Part shown: one piece after another, positions 8,517 to 21,100 of the stretch
Layout of the letters: every line of letters begins with the position of its first letter
Numbering within the stretch: position 1 is the first letter of the stretch
From: an uncultured Eubacteriales bacterium
GTDB lineage: Bacteria; Bacillota; Clostridia; Christensenellales; Aristaeellaceae
Direction: 5' to 3'
Length of the DNA: 55,746 bases
Assembly: GCA_902785105.1 (NCBI GenBank)
Contig: CACZXF010000004.1
Location: 1-55,746, forward strand
The notes under the pieces: generated by a model
Database searches by the model: none
What the model was told of the DNA's origin: nothing
The model's input: only the letters and a program-made list of their open reading frames with translations
Made by a program: the position numbers and the translations under genes

Positions 8517-10604
8517 TTAGTCTTCTCTATAGGTTTCCAGTGTGATCGTTCCCTCCCAGTTCAAGTTTTCAGGGAAACTGAAATTGTTTCCATCCCAGTT
8601 CAGTTCGATGCGCTCAAGCTCAATCGGCCTGAGGAACATATCGAATAATTCGTATTCAAGATAGTAGGTGCCAGCGGGCAGCGGGACTTCCTTGACCTCC
8701 ATCGTCCGATAGAGTTTCATGGGATCGGAAGCCTGGTACATGGTGGACTGGGAGACATCATGGGTATCCACCGCATAGAGCAGTCGGAACTCCTGTCCGG
8801 CCTTTTGGGACAGCGGCTGCACATTCCGTCCGGGCATCATGTCATCATCATCATAACCCTCCCATACGCCGTAGACGGTGTAGCTGCTGGAATAATTCAG
8901 GGCATTTTCGGCAATGATCTGAGCCGTCTGATGTCGGTTGTAACTTCTGCCGCAGCGCAATATCCAATCCTTTGTGCCAATCTTCACGGGGATATTGTAC
9001 AGGCAAGTGTCGTCATCCGCAAAAATCATCTCGATATCGCAGAGCTGTCCATCGATACTGGGCCACTTCCAGGGGGCCACCGCGCCCCAAATGAACACGC
9101 CGTCATCTTTCCCCAACGCACGGCAAAGTGTCGAACCCAATCGCACCACCTGCTCGGTCTCCGGATCATAGCGATACAGTTGATAGTTGATGAGACTGAG
9201 ATAACCCATACCGTCCCGTTCTATATACAGACCGGGTATACCGTTCGGACTCATGCACTTTTCGATCTTTGTTTCAAATTCACTCCTCGTTTTAAGCTCC
9301 GGCAGACGTTCCACCACGTCATACACCCAATCGGGAGCCGTCCATTCGGAGATCGCGTCCAGAAAGGCCAGGTAGCTGGGAATATTGCAGTTATCGGAAT
9401 AGACCTCCAATTCCTCATTGGTAAAGCTTGTTGCGTAGCAGAAGGACAGCCCGGAGGCGCTGCTGCGACCCGCACCGTGGACATTGTAGACCACAGCATC
9501 CGAAAGCGCGTTCAATAACCCGCCCCTCAACTCGGTCTCCATCACATTCACGCTCAGTTCATTATAGTATATATCGAAAATATCCCGCATATCGGCCTTG
9601 CCCATGCCATACTCCTCTGCTTCAAACAGCATCGTCGCGTACATGGACAGTAGCTCTGGGTAGTCCAAATAGCTTTCATTGACTTTCTGGAAGAATAACT
9701 CAAGTCCCTGTTCCACTTTCTCCACCTTGGACAAATCGATCACTGACCAGGTCAGGATAGCGCGTGCCTGAGTGTCATCCATGGAGGCATATTTCTTCTG
9801 GGTCATGTCGCAGACAAAGCGTCCCATGCGTCTGCCGTCGTTGTAGGGATTGTTGATGAGCTCCTGAAGCCAACCGTCCACATCGGAACCCTTGCCGGGT
9901 ACGATCTCCTCAGAAGCGATCATCCAGGACGCGCTATCCGCAATGGCGCAGGCGGTCTCAATGTTTGCCATCATACAGGCATCAAACAGCACGGTCTCGA
10001 GGTGAACGCCGCTGTCTGAAAGGGACTCCCCTAATTCCCGAACGCTCATCACATCGCCGTCAAACAGTTCATCGATGAAGATGCCCGTCTTGCTGCCGCC
10101 GCCGTGGTCCCAGAGCACCAGAGCGTATTTCTTCGCGGGGCAGGTTTCAGCGCCCCATTTTATGAAGTCGCTCAGCGTTTCCTTTTGCGCCATGCTTTGA
10201 AGGGGCAGCTCCTGCTCCAATTGGAAATAACCGCTCTCATCGGTCAGCTCCCGTGAAAACTGATAGCTCCACCGCTGCAGCTTGTTCGTTGCAACATTCA
10301 TGCCTAAGCGCTGCGCGTGCCATTCCTTGCTCCCGCCGGTCTGTATCAGCACATTCACCTGATCGGGAAGCCAACAATTCTCCTCATTTTCCGAACCTTC
10401 GAAGGGATAGAATTTGCGGGGTAGATAGCAACGCGTGATCTCCTCCATATTCAGAGTGGCATAGGAATATCTGGATTCCAGATCAGAGCCGCAGAAATAG
10501 AACATCACCGTCCATTCATCCAGCGGCTCCTCCCCTGCCTCCGCGATGGCATTTGGAACGACGCACAGCATCAGAAGCAGCAGCGCAACGAGCCATTTTT
10601 TCAC
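8517..10604 (-). CDS. Clostripain-family (peptidase C11) secreted cysteine protease
   Basis: A 695-residue secreted protein. A signal peptide (KKWLVALLLLMLCVVPNAIA, cleavage likely after AIA near residue 22) is followed by a C11 domain: WTVMFYFCGSDLES near residue 32, the catalytic His in LVLWDHGGGSKTG (about 166) and the catalytic Cys in VLFDACMMA (about 206). Clostripain-type enzymes usually cleave after Arg or Lys. The ~300-residue C-terminal part is unassigned and probably beta-rich. GTG at 10613 overlaps the AAGGAG site; GTG at 10604, eight bases past it, is the better start. The gene lies 74 nt downstream of the giant repeat-protein gene on the same strand, separated by a hairpin, so co-expression and processing of the giant protein are plausible. 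Confidence 0.88.
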   Translation of the reverse strand: MKKWLVALLLLMLCVVPNAIAEAGEEPLDEWTVMFYFCGSDLESRYSYATLNMEEITRCYLPRKFYPFEGSENEENCWLPDQVNVLIQTGGSKEWHAQRLGMNVATNKLQRWSYQFSRELTDESGYFQLEQELPLQSMAQKETLSDFIKWGAETCPAKKYALVLWDHGGGSKTGIFIDELFDGDVMSVRELGESLSDSGVHLETVLFDACMMANIETACAIADSASWMIASEEIVPGKGSDVDGWLQELINNPYNDGRRMGRFVCDMTQKKYASMDDTQARAILTWSVIDLSKVEKVEQGLELFFQKVNESYLDYPELLSMYATMLFEAEEYGMGKADMRDIFDIYYNELSVNVMETELRGGLLNALSDAVVYNVHGAGRSSASGLSFCYATSFTNEELEVYSDNCNIPSYLAFLDAISEWTAPDWVYDVVERLPELKTRSEFETKIEKCMSPNGIPGLYIERDGMGYLSLINYQLYRYDPETEQVVRLGSTLCRALGKDDGVFIWGAVAPWKWPSIDGQLCDIEMIFADDDTCLYNIPVKIGTKDWILRCGRSYNRHQTAQIIAENALNYSSSYTVYGVWEGYDDDDMMPGRNVQPLSQKAGQEFRLLYAVDTHDVSQSTMYQASDPMKLYRTMEVKEVPLPAGTYYLEYELFDMFLRPIELERIELNWDGNNFSFPENLNWEGTITLETYRED

Positions 10605-10642
10605 TGAATTCACTCCTTTTCAGAGACCATGGAACTGCCGAA

Positions 10643-10665
10643 GGGGCGGCAATGGCTGCCGCCCC
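10643..10665 (-). terminator. Hairpin between giant gene and protease gene
   Basis: GGGGCGGCA pairs perfectly with TGCCGCCCC over a 5-nt loop. No U-tract follows on the minus strand, so it is more likely a partial terminator or mRNA-stabilising hairpin that sets protease output relative to the giant gene. Confidence 0.45.
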
Positions 10666-10678
10666 CGAAGGATGTGTT

Positions 10679-12100
10679 TTAGGCCGCTTCCGCGCCTTCA
10701 GGCAGCTCCTGAGGCACCCATTCACCGTCCACAAGGCGATATCTGCCGCCGCCGATGTCGGACGCGGTGTTGTCGCCGGTACGCTCAGGCCAAATGGGCT
10801 GGTTGGCCTTGATGATGAACTCCGGATCGCCCTCGGCGATACCCTCCACGCGGGTGAAGGGAGAATCGAAGGTATCACCATCAAAGGTGACGGTGTAGAA
10901 GCCCTCAAACAGGTTGATGGTTCCCTCAGCGCCGTTGACCATCACGTAGAGGTTGTCGTTGACGGAGTAAGCCGACAGCGTCGTGCCTTCGATGGCAAAT
11001 GGCCTCAGGCGGACGCGCAGGTTCACGGGAAGCTCCAGAGGCCTGCCGTCCAGGGAACTGGTGATAAACTTGACGATGTTGGGCTGGCCGGGCTCGGTGG
11101 TGAAGAACAGCAAATTGTACTTTTCGATCTCCATCCGGTCAGAAGCGCTGTCACGGTAGATCAGCAGGGACGTTTCAATTCCGGGTTCACCGGCGTTGTA
11201 TGCCCTCTGAGTCGTGTAATAGGCGGCCAGCTCGTCGGTCGTGTTGTTGACGATGAGATAGTAGAGCTCCTCATCCGGGTGATTGGCGGTTTCAGGCGTA
11301 TAGCCGATCCAGTAAAGCGTATAGCCGTCGTGAGCCTCAGTCTTTGTAATACCATAGGTATCGATTTCCTGAGGTACCATTCCGCCGTTGGACGCCATAC
11401 TATCCACCAATTGCTGATTGATAACCATCATGCGGAAGAAATCCTCGTTGAACTTATCAATCACATAGCTGCCGGAGATCTCGTACATACGGAGTTCCAC
11501 ATCGCCCAGTTCGGGGATGTTCAGGGTTCCATCGGAGAAGTCCAGCGCGCCAACGCTGCCGATGGGCGCAATGGGCCGGTTCCAGGCATTGCGGGTGAGC
11601 GCGGTGATCACGTCGACATTCCGGTTGACGCCATCGTTCAGCACATCGCCACTCATAGTGTCGGTGATGTACTGGAGGCGATAGTTCGCTGACATCACCA
11701 GCCAGCTCGCGTTGGGCAGCAGGTGGACGTTCGTCAGCGTAACGGCATTCTGCCAGAGCTGATAATCGTCGACAGCATCCTGATCGAGACGCACATCCTT
11801 CGTGAGGATGTTCTGGATCTCAAGCACATACACCTTGTCCGCCGCCTGGCTGTCCTTCTCGCCATAGCGGGCCTTGGTGGTACCGGCTTCGCTGCTGCTG
11901 ACCGTATGGATGTCGCTGATGGGCGACAGGGTCTTGGTGATCCTTTCGACCTGCCTCTGGATCGTCCTGACCGGGGCCAGGGCCTTGTTGACGCTGCTGC
12001 GCATCTCTTCGCGGCGAGACCTGGGCGCGTTGTCCACCGCGGTAATCTCGCCTTGGCCGCAGAAGTCGCACCGGTAGAGATCCCTCCAGCCCCATTCGGT
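10679..12100 (-). other. Non-repetitive C-terminal domain of the giant protein
   Basis: The final ~470 residues depart from the repeat pattern. The region opens with WGWRDLYRCDFCGQGE, holding one of the few Cys pairs in the protein (CDFC). It continues with a charged helical stretch and then a mixed alpha/beta region rich in Tyr and Asp, ending QELPEGAEAA. It has no recognised anchor motif. It could be a capping or attachment domain; I do not recognise the fold. Confidence 0.5.
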
Positions 12101-15100
12101 CCTGGATTCATCCTTGGTCAGCGTCGCATTGCCGAGGAAGGTCTTGATCTCCAGGCGTCCGATGCGGGTCCACAGTCTGGTGGCAATGCTCTCTCCGGGC
12201 CTGTCGGCGATATGCTTCACGCCTTGATTCGCTCGGAAGGTCACTTTCCTCTTGTTGCTCGTGCGGATCTGGTTGGCGGAATATCCGGTGATCTTGCTCA
12301 CGGGCTGCACCACGCCGCCGACGACGTAGAGCTCCGCATAGGTATTCACCTCGATACCGGCTTCTCCCTCATTTTCCGTCCGTTCTGTATTATTCGGATG
12401 GAGATTGATCTTATCGCTGGCTACCAGACGAGCATTGTCCAGCCAGAGCGTGTTGACCAGGTTGGCGACCACGGTACCGTGGGCTGAGGATTTTCCGCCG
12501 GCACCCTTGCCATCGGAATGAGCATAGGTGTTCACGCGCATCCTCGCGTTGCTCACCCTGACGGCAATGTCGCCTCTTACCGACGTAAGGTTGGTTCTAC
12601 TCTTGCCATTCTTGTTGATGTTAATATTGTTATTGAAGTTCAGGGTGTTCGTGGCGTTTGTCTTGGGAACGATACCACCGCCTGCAGCCTTGACCTTGGC
12701 TTCCGTGTAGATGCCATACTTTCCACCATCCATTTTATCGCTGGACGCAATGGCCTCGATGGTGATATCGCGGGTCTCCGCTTTGATATTAACGTTCTCG
12801 CCGATGTTCACGATATTGTTGGAGGTCACAGTGGTTTCGGAGGTCGCCTCGCCGAAAGAGAAGCCGCCGGCAGTATCCACAAAGGATTTGGTGACGATCG
12901 CGTCATTCTCGCCCTCTTTCTCCGAGACGATGCCTCTGTCGGGGGCGAGCACGGTCATGGAGGTGCCCGAGTAGGCGCCGATGTTGACGCCCCAGCCAAA
13001 CAGAGAGGCGCCTTTGAAGATATCCACCTCGGCACTCCTGGTGATGGTATTTTTGGCAACGGCGTTCTGTCCGTCGATGATGCTGCCGCCGCTCAGGTTG
13101 GTCTCGGCGTCGGCCTCGGTGCTGTTGGCAGCCGCGACGTTCAATACCCTGTTGGAATTGAGAGTCACGTTTTCGCCGACCTGAATCAGGTTGTCCGCAT
13201 TCACGATGTTTTCGCCGATCATCTTATTCAGGTTCAGTCCGATGCCGATGTTGCTCGCGTCCATCTTGGAATCCGAGATCGTATGGTTGTAGGAATGGAT
13301 ATACAGGCTCTCATCGCTGGTCAGATTCGAGCCGTCGCTGATGAGCACGCCGGTATCATACCAGGATTCGGTGGGCTGGCTGGAATCCTTGACAGATCCC
13401 AGAGAGTAGGAGGTCTTCTGCTCCATGCTGGAGACGGCCTTGCCCTCGTTGTATGCCTTGATGTTCATGACACGGGTGCTTTCCAGCGAGACATCCCTGA
13501 CCATGATCTTGGAGGTCTGCTTGGTCCGCTTTTCACCCACGCCGGACTTGATGTTGGAAATACCGCCGTCGATGGCCTGGAGGCCGCCGGGCGCATAGCC
13601 CACAGCTTCAGCAGAGCCATTGGTGCGGTTGATGATATTGACCGGGCCGCCTACCACACCGTCAAAGCCGGCCAGCATCGTATTGAACCTATCGTTGACG
13701 GCGGCGTCAGCATCCAAGTTGCCGAGGGTGGCGAGGCCGAAGTTCTTCACGCCATCGGTGCGGGCGGTCGCTGTCGTCTTGCCCGTTCCGCCGTCTGTCG
13801 GGGTGATCTTCACGCCCGCATCCAGCTGGGCGACATTGATCCGGTTCAGCTTCTTGCCGTTGCCGTTGATGTAGGCAAGGGCATCGATGGCCTCGCGGGC
13901 CTTGGCACGGTTGATCTCCGTGTTGAACAGGGTGACGCCGAGGCGGTCCTTGACGCCGGAGGTGCCGACCGTGGCGTTGACATCACTGGCCTTCACGTGG
14001 GACTCCACCAGAAGCTTGCCGCTCTTGGCGGCTACCTGCTTGCCATCCGTCGTTCCCAGGATCTTGCCGCTCTTCAGGTTCATCTGAGAAACGAGGTGTC
14101 CGGACTGATCCGCGTTGGCCATGCTCACGCCCAGGGACAGGCCGCCGATCTTCAATTCGGCAGGCCGCACGTTCGCATTGACGGCGCCACCCATCTCGCT
14201 AACAACGCTGACCATGTCATCGGTTTTGATCGTGCTCTTATTCAATTCCACGGTCGAGCTCACCATGGCGACGTTCTTGGCATCCGCCAGGTTGAAGGCG
14301 AGGTCGAACAGGCTGGTATCCACGCCGCCCGCCGAGGGGGTGACGTTGGTGGTGACATTGCCGGTGTAATCGGTGATCACGTCCAGCTTGTGCAAATTGA
14401 AGGTGCCGCTGCCGAGGTTAATCTTGGTGTCGCGAGTATCCTGCCCATAGGCCACGCCCGCCATGGCACTGGCGCCGATCAACTTGAAGGAATTGTTGGA
14501 AATGTCCGTGGTCACATTGTTGCCACCGGTGTTCCTGGCGTTGAAGTCGAAGGTCTTGTCGGAGGCCTTGTCCACCTTCACATTGATCAGGGAATTGGCG
14601 CGTCCATAGGCTGCAGCCAGGGAGAGCTTGACGCCAATGAGGCTGCCGCCGCCGGTAATGATGGACGCGTCGGTCTTGCCCTTCTGGGTCGCGTTAAAGT
14701 TGACTTCTTTCCCGACATCCAGGGTCGGCAGCTCCACGGTAGTGCAGGTATTCGCGTCATTGAAGGCCACGACCGTGGTGCCGCCCACCTTCGGCAGATC
14801 CAGTGCGCTCAGGTTCAGGCCGACGAGCTTCGCATTGGCGGTGGCATCGCCGTTGGCGTGGACAGTCAGCGCATCGCCCACCGTCAGCGTACCATTGCCG
14901 CCCAGGGTGGCAAAGTTCCTGGTGTTGTTGCGGGCAATGGCGGTGTTGAACCCGGCCGTTATGAGGCCCATACTGCCGGAGAGTGTAGACGCGAGGGCGG
15001 AGGTGGATTTACTGTCATCCGTGGTCACTCTCATGCTCCCGGTGACATTGACATTTGCATTGTTGGTATTGACGATGGCGCGGTTGTCGGCGCGCATATC

Positions 15101-18100
15101 GGCATAGTTGACGCTGAGGCCGATCGCCGCGATGCCCGCCACCGCCGATGCCAGTTCGGAGACGGTGGTGCCGCCCACGCCGGAGTTCACATTCAGATCC
15201 TTGACCTGGACATCAGCATTCTCCACCTTTGCGTGGACGGTGGATTCGTTGAAAGCCAGCAGGACGTTGCCGCCGACGGCGACGCCGCCCCCTGCAACGG
15301 AGAGCACCTTCGGGGTGGAATTGGTGGTCACGTCGTTCTTCACGTTCAGCTTGCCGCTCTGCGCGGTGACGCTGGCCTTGGCCTTGCCGGTCTCGCCCAC
15401 GGTGGTGTTCATCTCAACGGAGGCGTTGGACACAGCCGCATTCAGCACCGCGCCTACGCCGCCCACGGCGATGCCCAGCAGATAGCTGTCGGTGTTGGTG
15501 GTCGCTTTGCCCTCCACATTCACATTCTGCTTACCGACCACCTTCGCGCCGCTGCGAATGGCGGTGTTCTGCTTGAGCCGGTTGATGGCGATGCCCACGC
15601 CGCCGTTGATGGCCGCGGCGCCCGCGCCTGCGGTGGCCGCCAGAGCGCTCACGCCGACGTCGGAATCGGTTTTGACGTTCACATCGCCTGTGGCGTTCAC
15701 AGTGGCATTCTCGCCGATGGCCGCCGTCACGGTGCCGTTGGCCTGGGCCACGGCCACGGAGACGTTGGCGGAAACCAAGCCCGCGCCGAGCGCGGCGGTG
15801 GCCGCCAGCACGTTCTTGTATTCGTGCTTGGCTTCGACGTTGACATTCTTAATGCGCGTGACGTTGCCGCCCACAAGCGCCTGGGTCAGGTTGTCCGTCA
15901 GCACCACGGAGGCAGCTACGCCCACGTTCACCAGACCGGCGGAGGCGGTCAGGCCCACGGCGCGGATGCCGCGATTGGAGACGTCCTCCAGCTTGCCCTT
16001 GAGAGTTTCCTTCAGAGCGCTGTCGCGGGTCTTGGCATCGTCGTCATTGGCCGAATCGCCCGCCTTGGAGGTGGCCTGCACAGTCAGGCTGGCGCTGTCC
16101 TCGGTGTGGATCGTGCCCATGGCGGAGGCAAGCACATTGCTGCGCATCACCGCCACGGCTGCGCTGACGCCCACACCCACGATACCGCCCACGGCCGCGG
16201 TGCCGCCAAACAGATCGGCGGAGGTGGGCTGCTCCGCGATGACGGAGATATCGCCGCCTGAGGTCACATTCGCATTCACGCCGATCCTGGCGATGACGGC
16301 ATCCTGGGATTCATCCGTGTAGTTATAGGTATTGAGGGTCTTGGCGCTCTTGATGTCGTCGGTATCCTCGGGGTTCAGTTTCTCGCCGCGATCCTTGCCG
16401 TCGTTCTTGTACTTGTCCTCGTTGAAGTCCTCGCTGCGGTAGCCGGTGCTGCCGTCGAAGGTGACTCGCTTGTCATCTTTGGAGCCGGTCTTGTTGCCCA
16501 CGGTAGCCTGGCTCTCGTAGTGGCCGTTGCCGGAGACCTGCTGGTCCAGATCCTGGATGTCGTCCGTCTTTACGCCGCTGGCTTTCGCGACGTTCAGGAA
16601 CTTCTCAGTGTCAAAGGTCGTCTTGCCATGATCCTTGTCCTCGGAGTTGCCGTAGGCCAGCATGTCGGCGGCGTCCTGGCTCATCTTCTCGCCCGCCACC
16701 AGCACGGCCACGGTGACGCCCACGCCGACCGCGCCAGCGCCGCTCAGGGTTGCGCCCGCGTTGATGACGTCGCGCTTGCCGTTGGCCTTGATGTTCAGCG
16801 CGCCATTGGAGTTGGACTTGCCGTCCACGGCGGCGGTCACATTGCTCTTGAGCACGCTGACCACGCCGTTGACCGCTATGGCCGCCGCTCCGGAGCCCGC
16901 GATGGACGCGCTCAGGCTGCGCAGCTTGTAATCACCGTCGGCCGTCACGTTGATCGCACCGGTGCCGGCGGTGAGGCTGGAACCCTCCTTGGCCAGGGCT
17001 CGCACCCTGTCCTTGCTCACCAGCACGTTGGCCGTGCCGGATATGCCGGCGCCGCCCGAGACGGAAGCGCCTACGGCATAGAGGTTCACATCCCGCTTGG
17101 AGGTGGCCTCGATGTTGATCTTGTTCGTGTCGGCAGCCTTGATGACCGCGTTGCTGCCGACGATCGCCTCGCTGCTGCCGGTGAAGTAGGTCACGGTGCC
17201 CACCGGGGTCACCGCAACGCCGCCCGCGCCGGCAATGGCCGCGGCCGCGTTGATGATCTCCGCATCGTTATGTGCGGTCAGGTTGATATGCTTGTCATCC
17301 GCATGACTGTTGCTGACGGTGCCTTCGATGTCTGCCAGCACTTCGCTCTTGAGCACCTGGACCGCCGCGCCGATCTCCACAGCGCCGCCGCCCGCGCCGC
17401 CTGCGCTGATCGCGAGCTGCTGGATGTTGTCCTTGTTGCTGGCGTTCACGGTAATGACTTCCGCGCCCTCCAAATCCTTGGCGAGGGCCTTGACAGTCTT
17501 GCCGGAAATCAGGGTGACCGCAGAAGCACCCACGCCCGCCGAGCCGCCGAGGCTGATGCCGCCGGCCAGCAACATCTGCCGGGTGTCATCGTTCGCGGTG
17601 ACGGTGATGTCGGTGCTCGCGTTCTTGAGGCTCGCCTTGGAGGCGTCAGCGATGACCTTGTTGTTGTTGAGGAGTATGGTCGCCACGCCGGTGACGCCCA
17701 CGCCGGTGCCCGCGGCAATGCCCGCGGCGCCGATGAACTGGGTCTCGGAAGCGTTGGCCGCGACGTAGATACCCCTGACAGATTTCTTGGTGGTCAGCGG
17801 CTGGATGTAACCATAGCTGGTGGTCGACACATCTTTGCTGGAGACGATCGTGCCGACATCGTTGTCCTTCTTGACGAACACTGCCGTCGCGCCCACCGCG
17901 GCGGAGGTGCCGGAGGCGGCGATATTGCCGGCGGCAGCCACGGTGAAGTCGCTGTAGTTGGACTCCAGGAGGATATTCTCTGTAGCGGAGAGCTTCGCGT
18001 TCTCCCCGACGTCGGTATGAATCTTGTTCTTCTCTACCAGCACCACAGCGTTGCCGGACAGGGCCGCGCCGCTCAGGCCGCCAGCGGCGGACAAGCCCGC

Positions 18101-21100
18101 CAGTATGGAGGTGTCCTTGCCGGAGGATTGGAGCTTTAGGTAATAGCCTCTTGCCTTGAGCTCGCCGCTCTTCACAGTGACGATGGATTCGCGGTCAAAC
18201 ACATTGACGTTGAATGCGCCGCCCAGGGCCGTGGAGCCGCCTCCCGCCAGCGCCGCGGAGGCGTTGAGCATCCAGGCGTCGTTGTTTGAGGTGATGATAC
18301 CGCGGGCGAAGTCGCCGTTGAAGTTGTCGCCCAGGGTGGTATGGGCCTTGGAGCGGGACACGATGACGTTCGCAACGCCCGCGCCGGAGACACCGCTGCC
18401 GGTCAGGGCCGCGGAAAGGGAGGCCGTGCCGGAGATGAGCTGGTCGGAGACGTCGGACTTCACAAGGAGTTGCATGGAGCTTCCACTGCGCACATCCTTG
18501 CCAACGGTGGTAAAGGCGCTGGCATTGTCCACGATGACGTTCACCGTGCCGCCCGCCGCCATGCCGGAGACACCGGCGGCCACGTTGGCGCTGCCGGAAA
18601 TGGCCATCAGGTCGAGTTCGACATTGCTGCTCAGCGTCGTAGAAGAGGCCCTGAGCTGCGTCCTGTCGCCGACATTGGTCTCGGCCTTGGCGTTGTTGAC
18701 GATGACGTTCACCGCACCGCCCGCGGCGTTGGCGCTGGAATTCTTCAGCGAACCGACGGCCACGCTCATGGCTCCGGTGAAGAGCTGGATGTCACCCTTG
18801 ACCTCGGAGTTCAAGGACAAATGGCCTTTGGAGGTCAATTTGCTGTCCTGACCGGTCTTGGCGGACACATCGTCGGAATTGACCAGCACTGCCACCGTCG
18901 CGCCCACACTGGCCTTGGCCGGCGCGGCGGACAGGGAGCCCGCGATGATCCGGGCACTGTTGCCATCGGCAGCGTTGATCTGAAGGTCTTCGTATTCATC
19001 AGAGGAAGAGATGTTGACCTCGTTGTGGTCGCCCAGCGCCGCCCGTACGGTATTGTTGGTGACTGCCACGGCGAAGGAACCCGCGATGGACGCCTTACCG
19101 GCGCCAAAGCCCAGGGAACCCGCGATGGCCTCGGCGTAGGTGTTCTGGGCCGACAGATAGTTGAGGCCGTTGACGGCGTTCAGCAGCTTGTCGCTGGACA
19201 GGTTGACATCCACCTTGTAGCTCTTGTCGCCGTCCTTGTGCATGTCGATGAAGCCGGTGTTCGCGCTTTCACGCTGCTTATCGTCCAGCTTGCTGGAATC
19301 GGAGACCAGGCTGCGCATGGACAGCAGGTTCTTATAATCGCTCTGCTTGATCTCGATCTTTTCAGCGTTCAACTTGAAAGCTCTAATGGCATTGATGGCG
19401 GTATACTCGCCCACATCAGCGGTCACGGTGTTGCCGCTGACGATGGTGGTGGAGGCGACGCCCATGCCCATGGACGCGCCGTTGGACAGGCTCAGGCCGC
19501 CCGACCTCGCGGTCAGCCGGGACTTATCCGTGGCATCGACGGTCACGTGGTTGCCTCTGAGCTGGCGCTTATTTCTCTCGTCGCCCCGCGCGATGTCTAT
19601 CGTGGACTTGGCGTGGCTGACCAGTACGCTCACCGCGCCGGCGATGGCGGTGGAGGCATCCTTGCCGGCCACGGAGCCGGACAGCGCCTGGGCCGCCAAC
19701 TTCCCGGCGAAGTCGCCGTCCACATTCTGGGTCAGGGTGCTGGCGACATTGAGATCGTACTGATAGAGTGCGGTCAGGTTGCCCCCCACCTCTACCTTCG
19801 AGGTGTTGTCGCTGACACTGACGGCCACGCCCGCCGCGATGGCATTGGATTTCTCCGCCAGGGACATGGCCGCGCCGGTGCCCATGGTGGCGAAATTGGC
19901 GGTATTTTTAGAGGTAATGTCGATCTTTTCCGACGCGGTGATATTGCCGTTAATGAGGGTCTCCGCCGCATGGTTCGCCACGGTGACGCCCACAGCCGCG
20001 GCCACCTGCCACTTGGAGCTCTTGCCATCGCGCTGGAGTTTCACATCCTTGCCGGTCTCACTCTTGATGAAGCTCTCGCCTTCCTTGGCGGCGTCGTTGC
20101 CCTTCTCTTCACCCTCGACCTTGACGCCCTGGCTGCGCAGCACGTTGGTGGAGACGGACAGGTTCTCGTTGGCCTCGTCGCCATCTTCCTGCTTCTTGAG
20201 GTTCATCCGGTCGGAGATGTTCTTGGCGGTCTCGTTCTTGGACTTCTTGGCGTCATCGGTCTTCATCCAGTCGTCCACCGCGGAGCCGTCCAGGAGCTTG
20301 TTGGCCTTGTTCGCGATGTCCTCCGCGCCCTGATTCAGCTTGTTCAGCGCGCGGGCAATGTCCGCGCCCATGGCGGTGGCCAGGGCATTGGTGTTGTCCT
20401 CGCTGTGGGACTCTGCGCCGATGACAGCGCCCTTATACGCCTCCACCTCTCCGCTCTGCTCCACCTTCGCGGCGGTGTTGGCCAGGTTCACGGCCACGCT
20501 CGCGCCCACCGCCGTCGCGCCGCCTACGGCAAAGGCGCTGGAGGTGGTATTGGTGATGCTGTTTTCCTTGGCGGTCAGCGTCAGCTTGCTGCTCTTATCC
20601 GTGACGGGAGCCTCCCAGGAATGGGTCTCCACATTGACCTTCGAGGCCCGGAGGTAGGCCAAAACATTGTTGTCCAGTATGTTCAGCGCCACGGAGGCGT
20701 CCACGCCGTACTTCTTTCCGGCAGCCTCGTCGCTGGTGCCGGCCATCGGGTCGCTGCCGGCGACGCTGGCGATGTCCTCCGTGTGGTCGGAATTGGCGGT
20801 GACGGTCAGCGTACCTGCCTGGACGTCACGGGACATGCCGATTTCCGCCTTGGTCTGGGTCTCGCCATAGACCATGGAGAAGGCCGCGCCCACGCCGACG
20901 CCCTTGCCGGTGCCGTCCTTGGCGCTGGTCTTGGAGGCCTTTTCGGGGTCCTCCTTGTCAAACTGCACGACGAAGGAATTGAGGTTTGCAGCGGGCATAT
21001 CGAAGGTGAACACCGTCTCGTCGCCGGAAACGGAGCCCTTGGCCAGCATGACCTCCTGCTTCTTGCCCTTGCTGTCGGTATATTCGTAGCCGATGCCGGA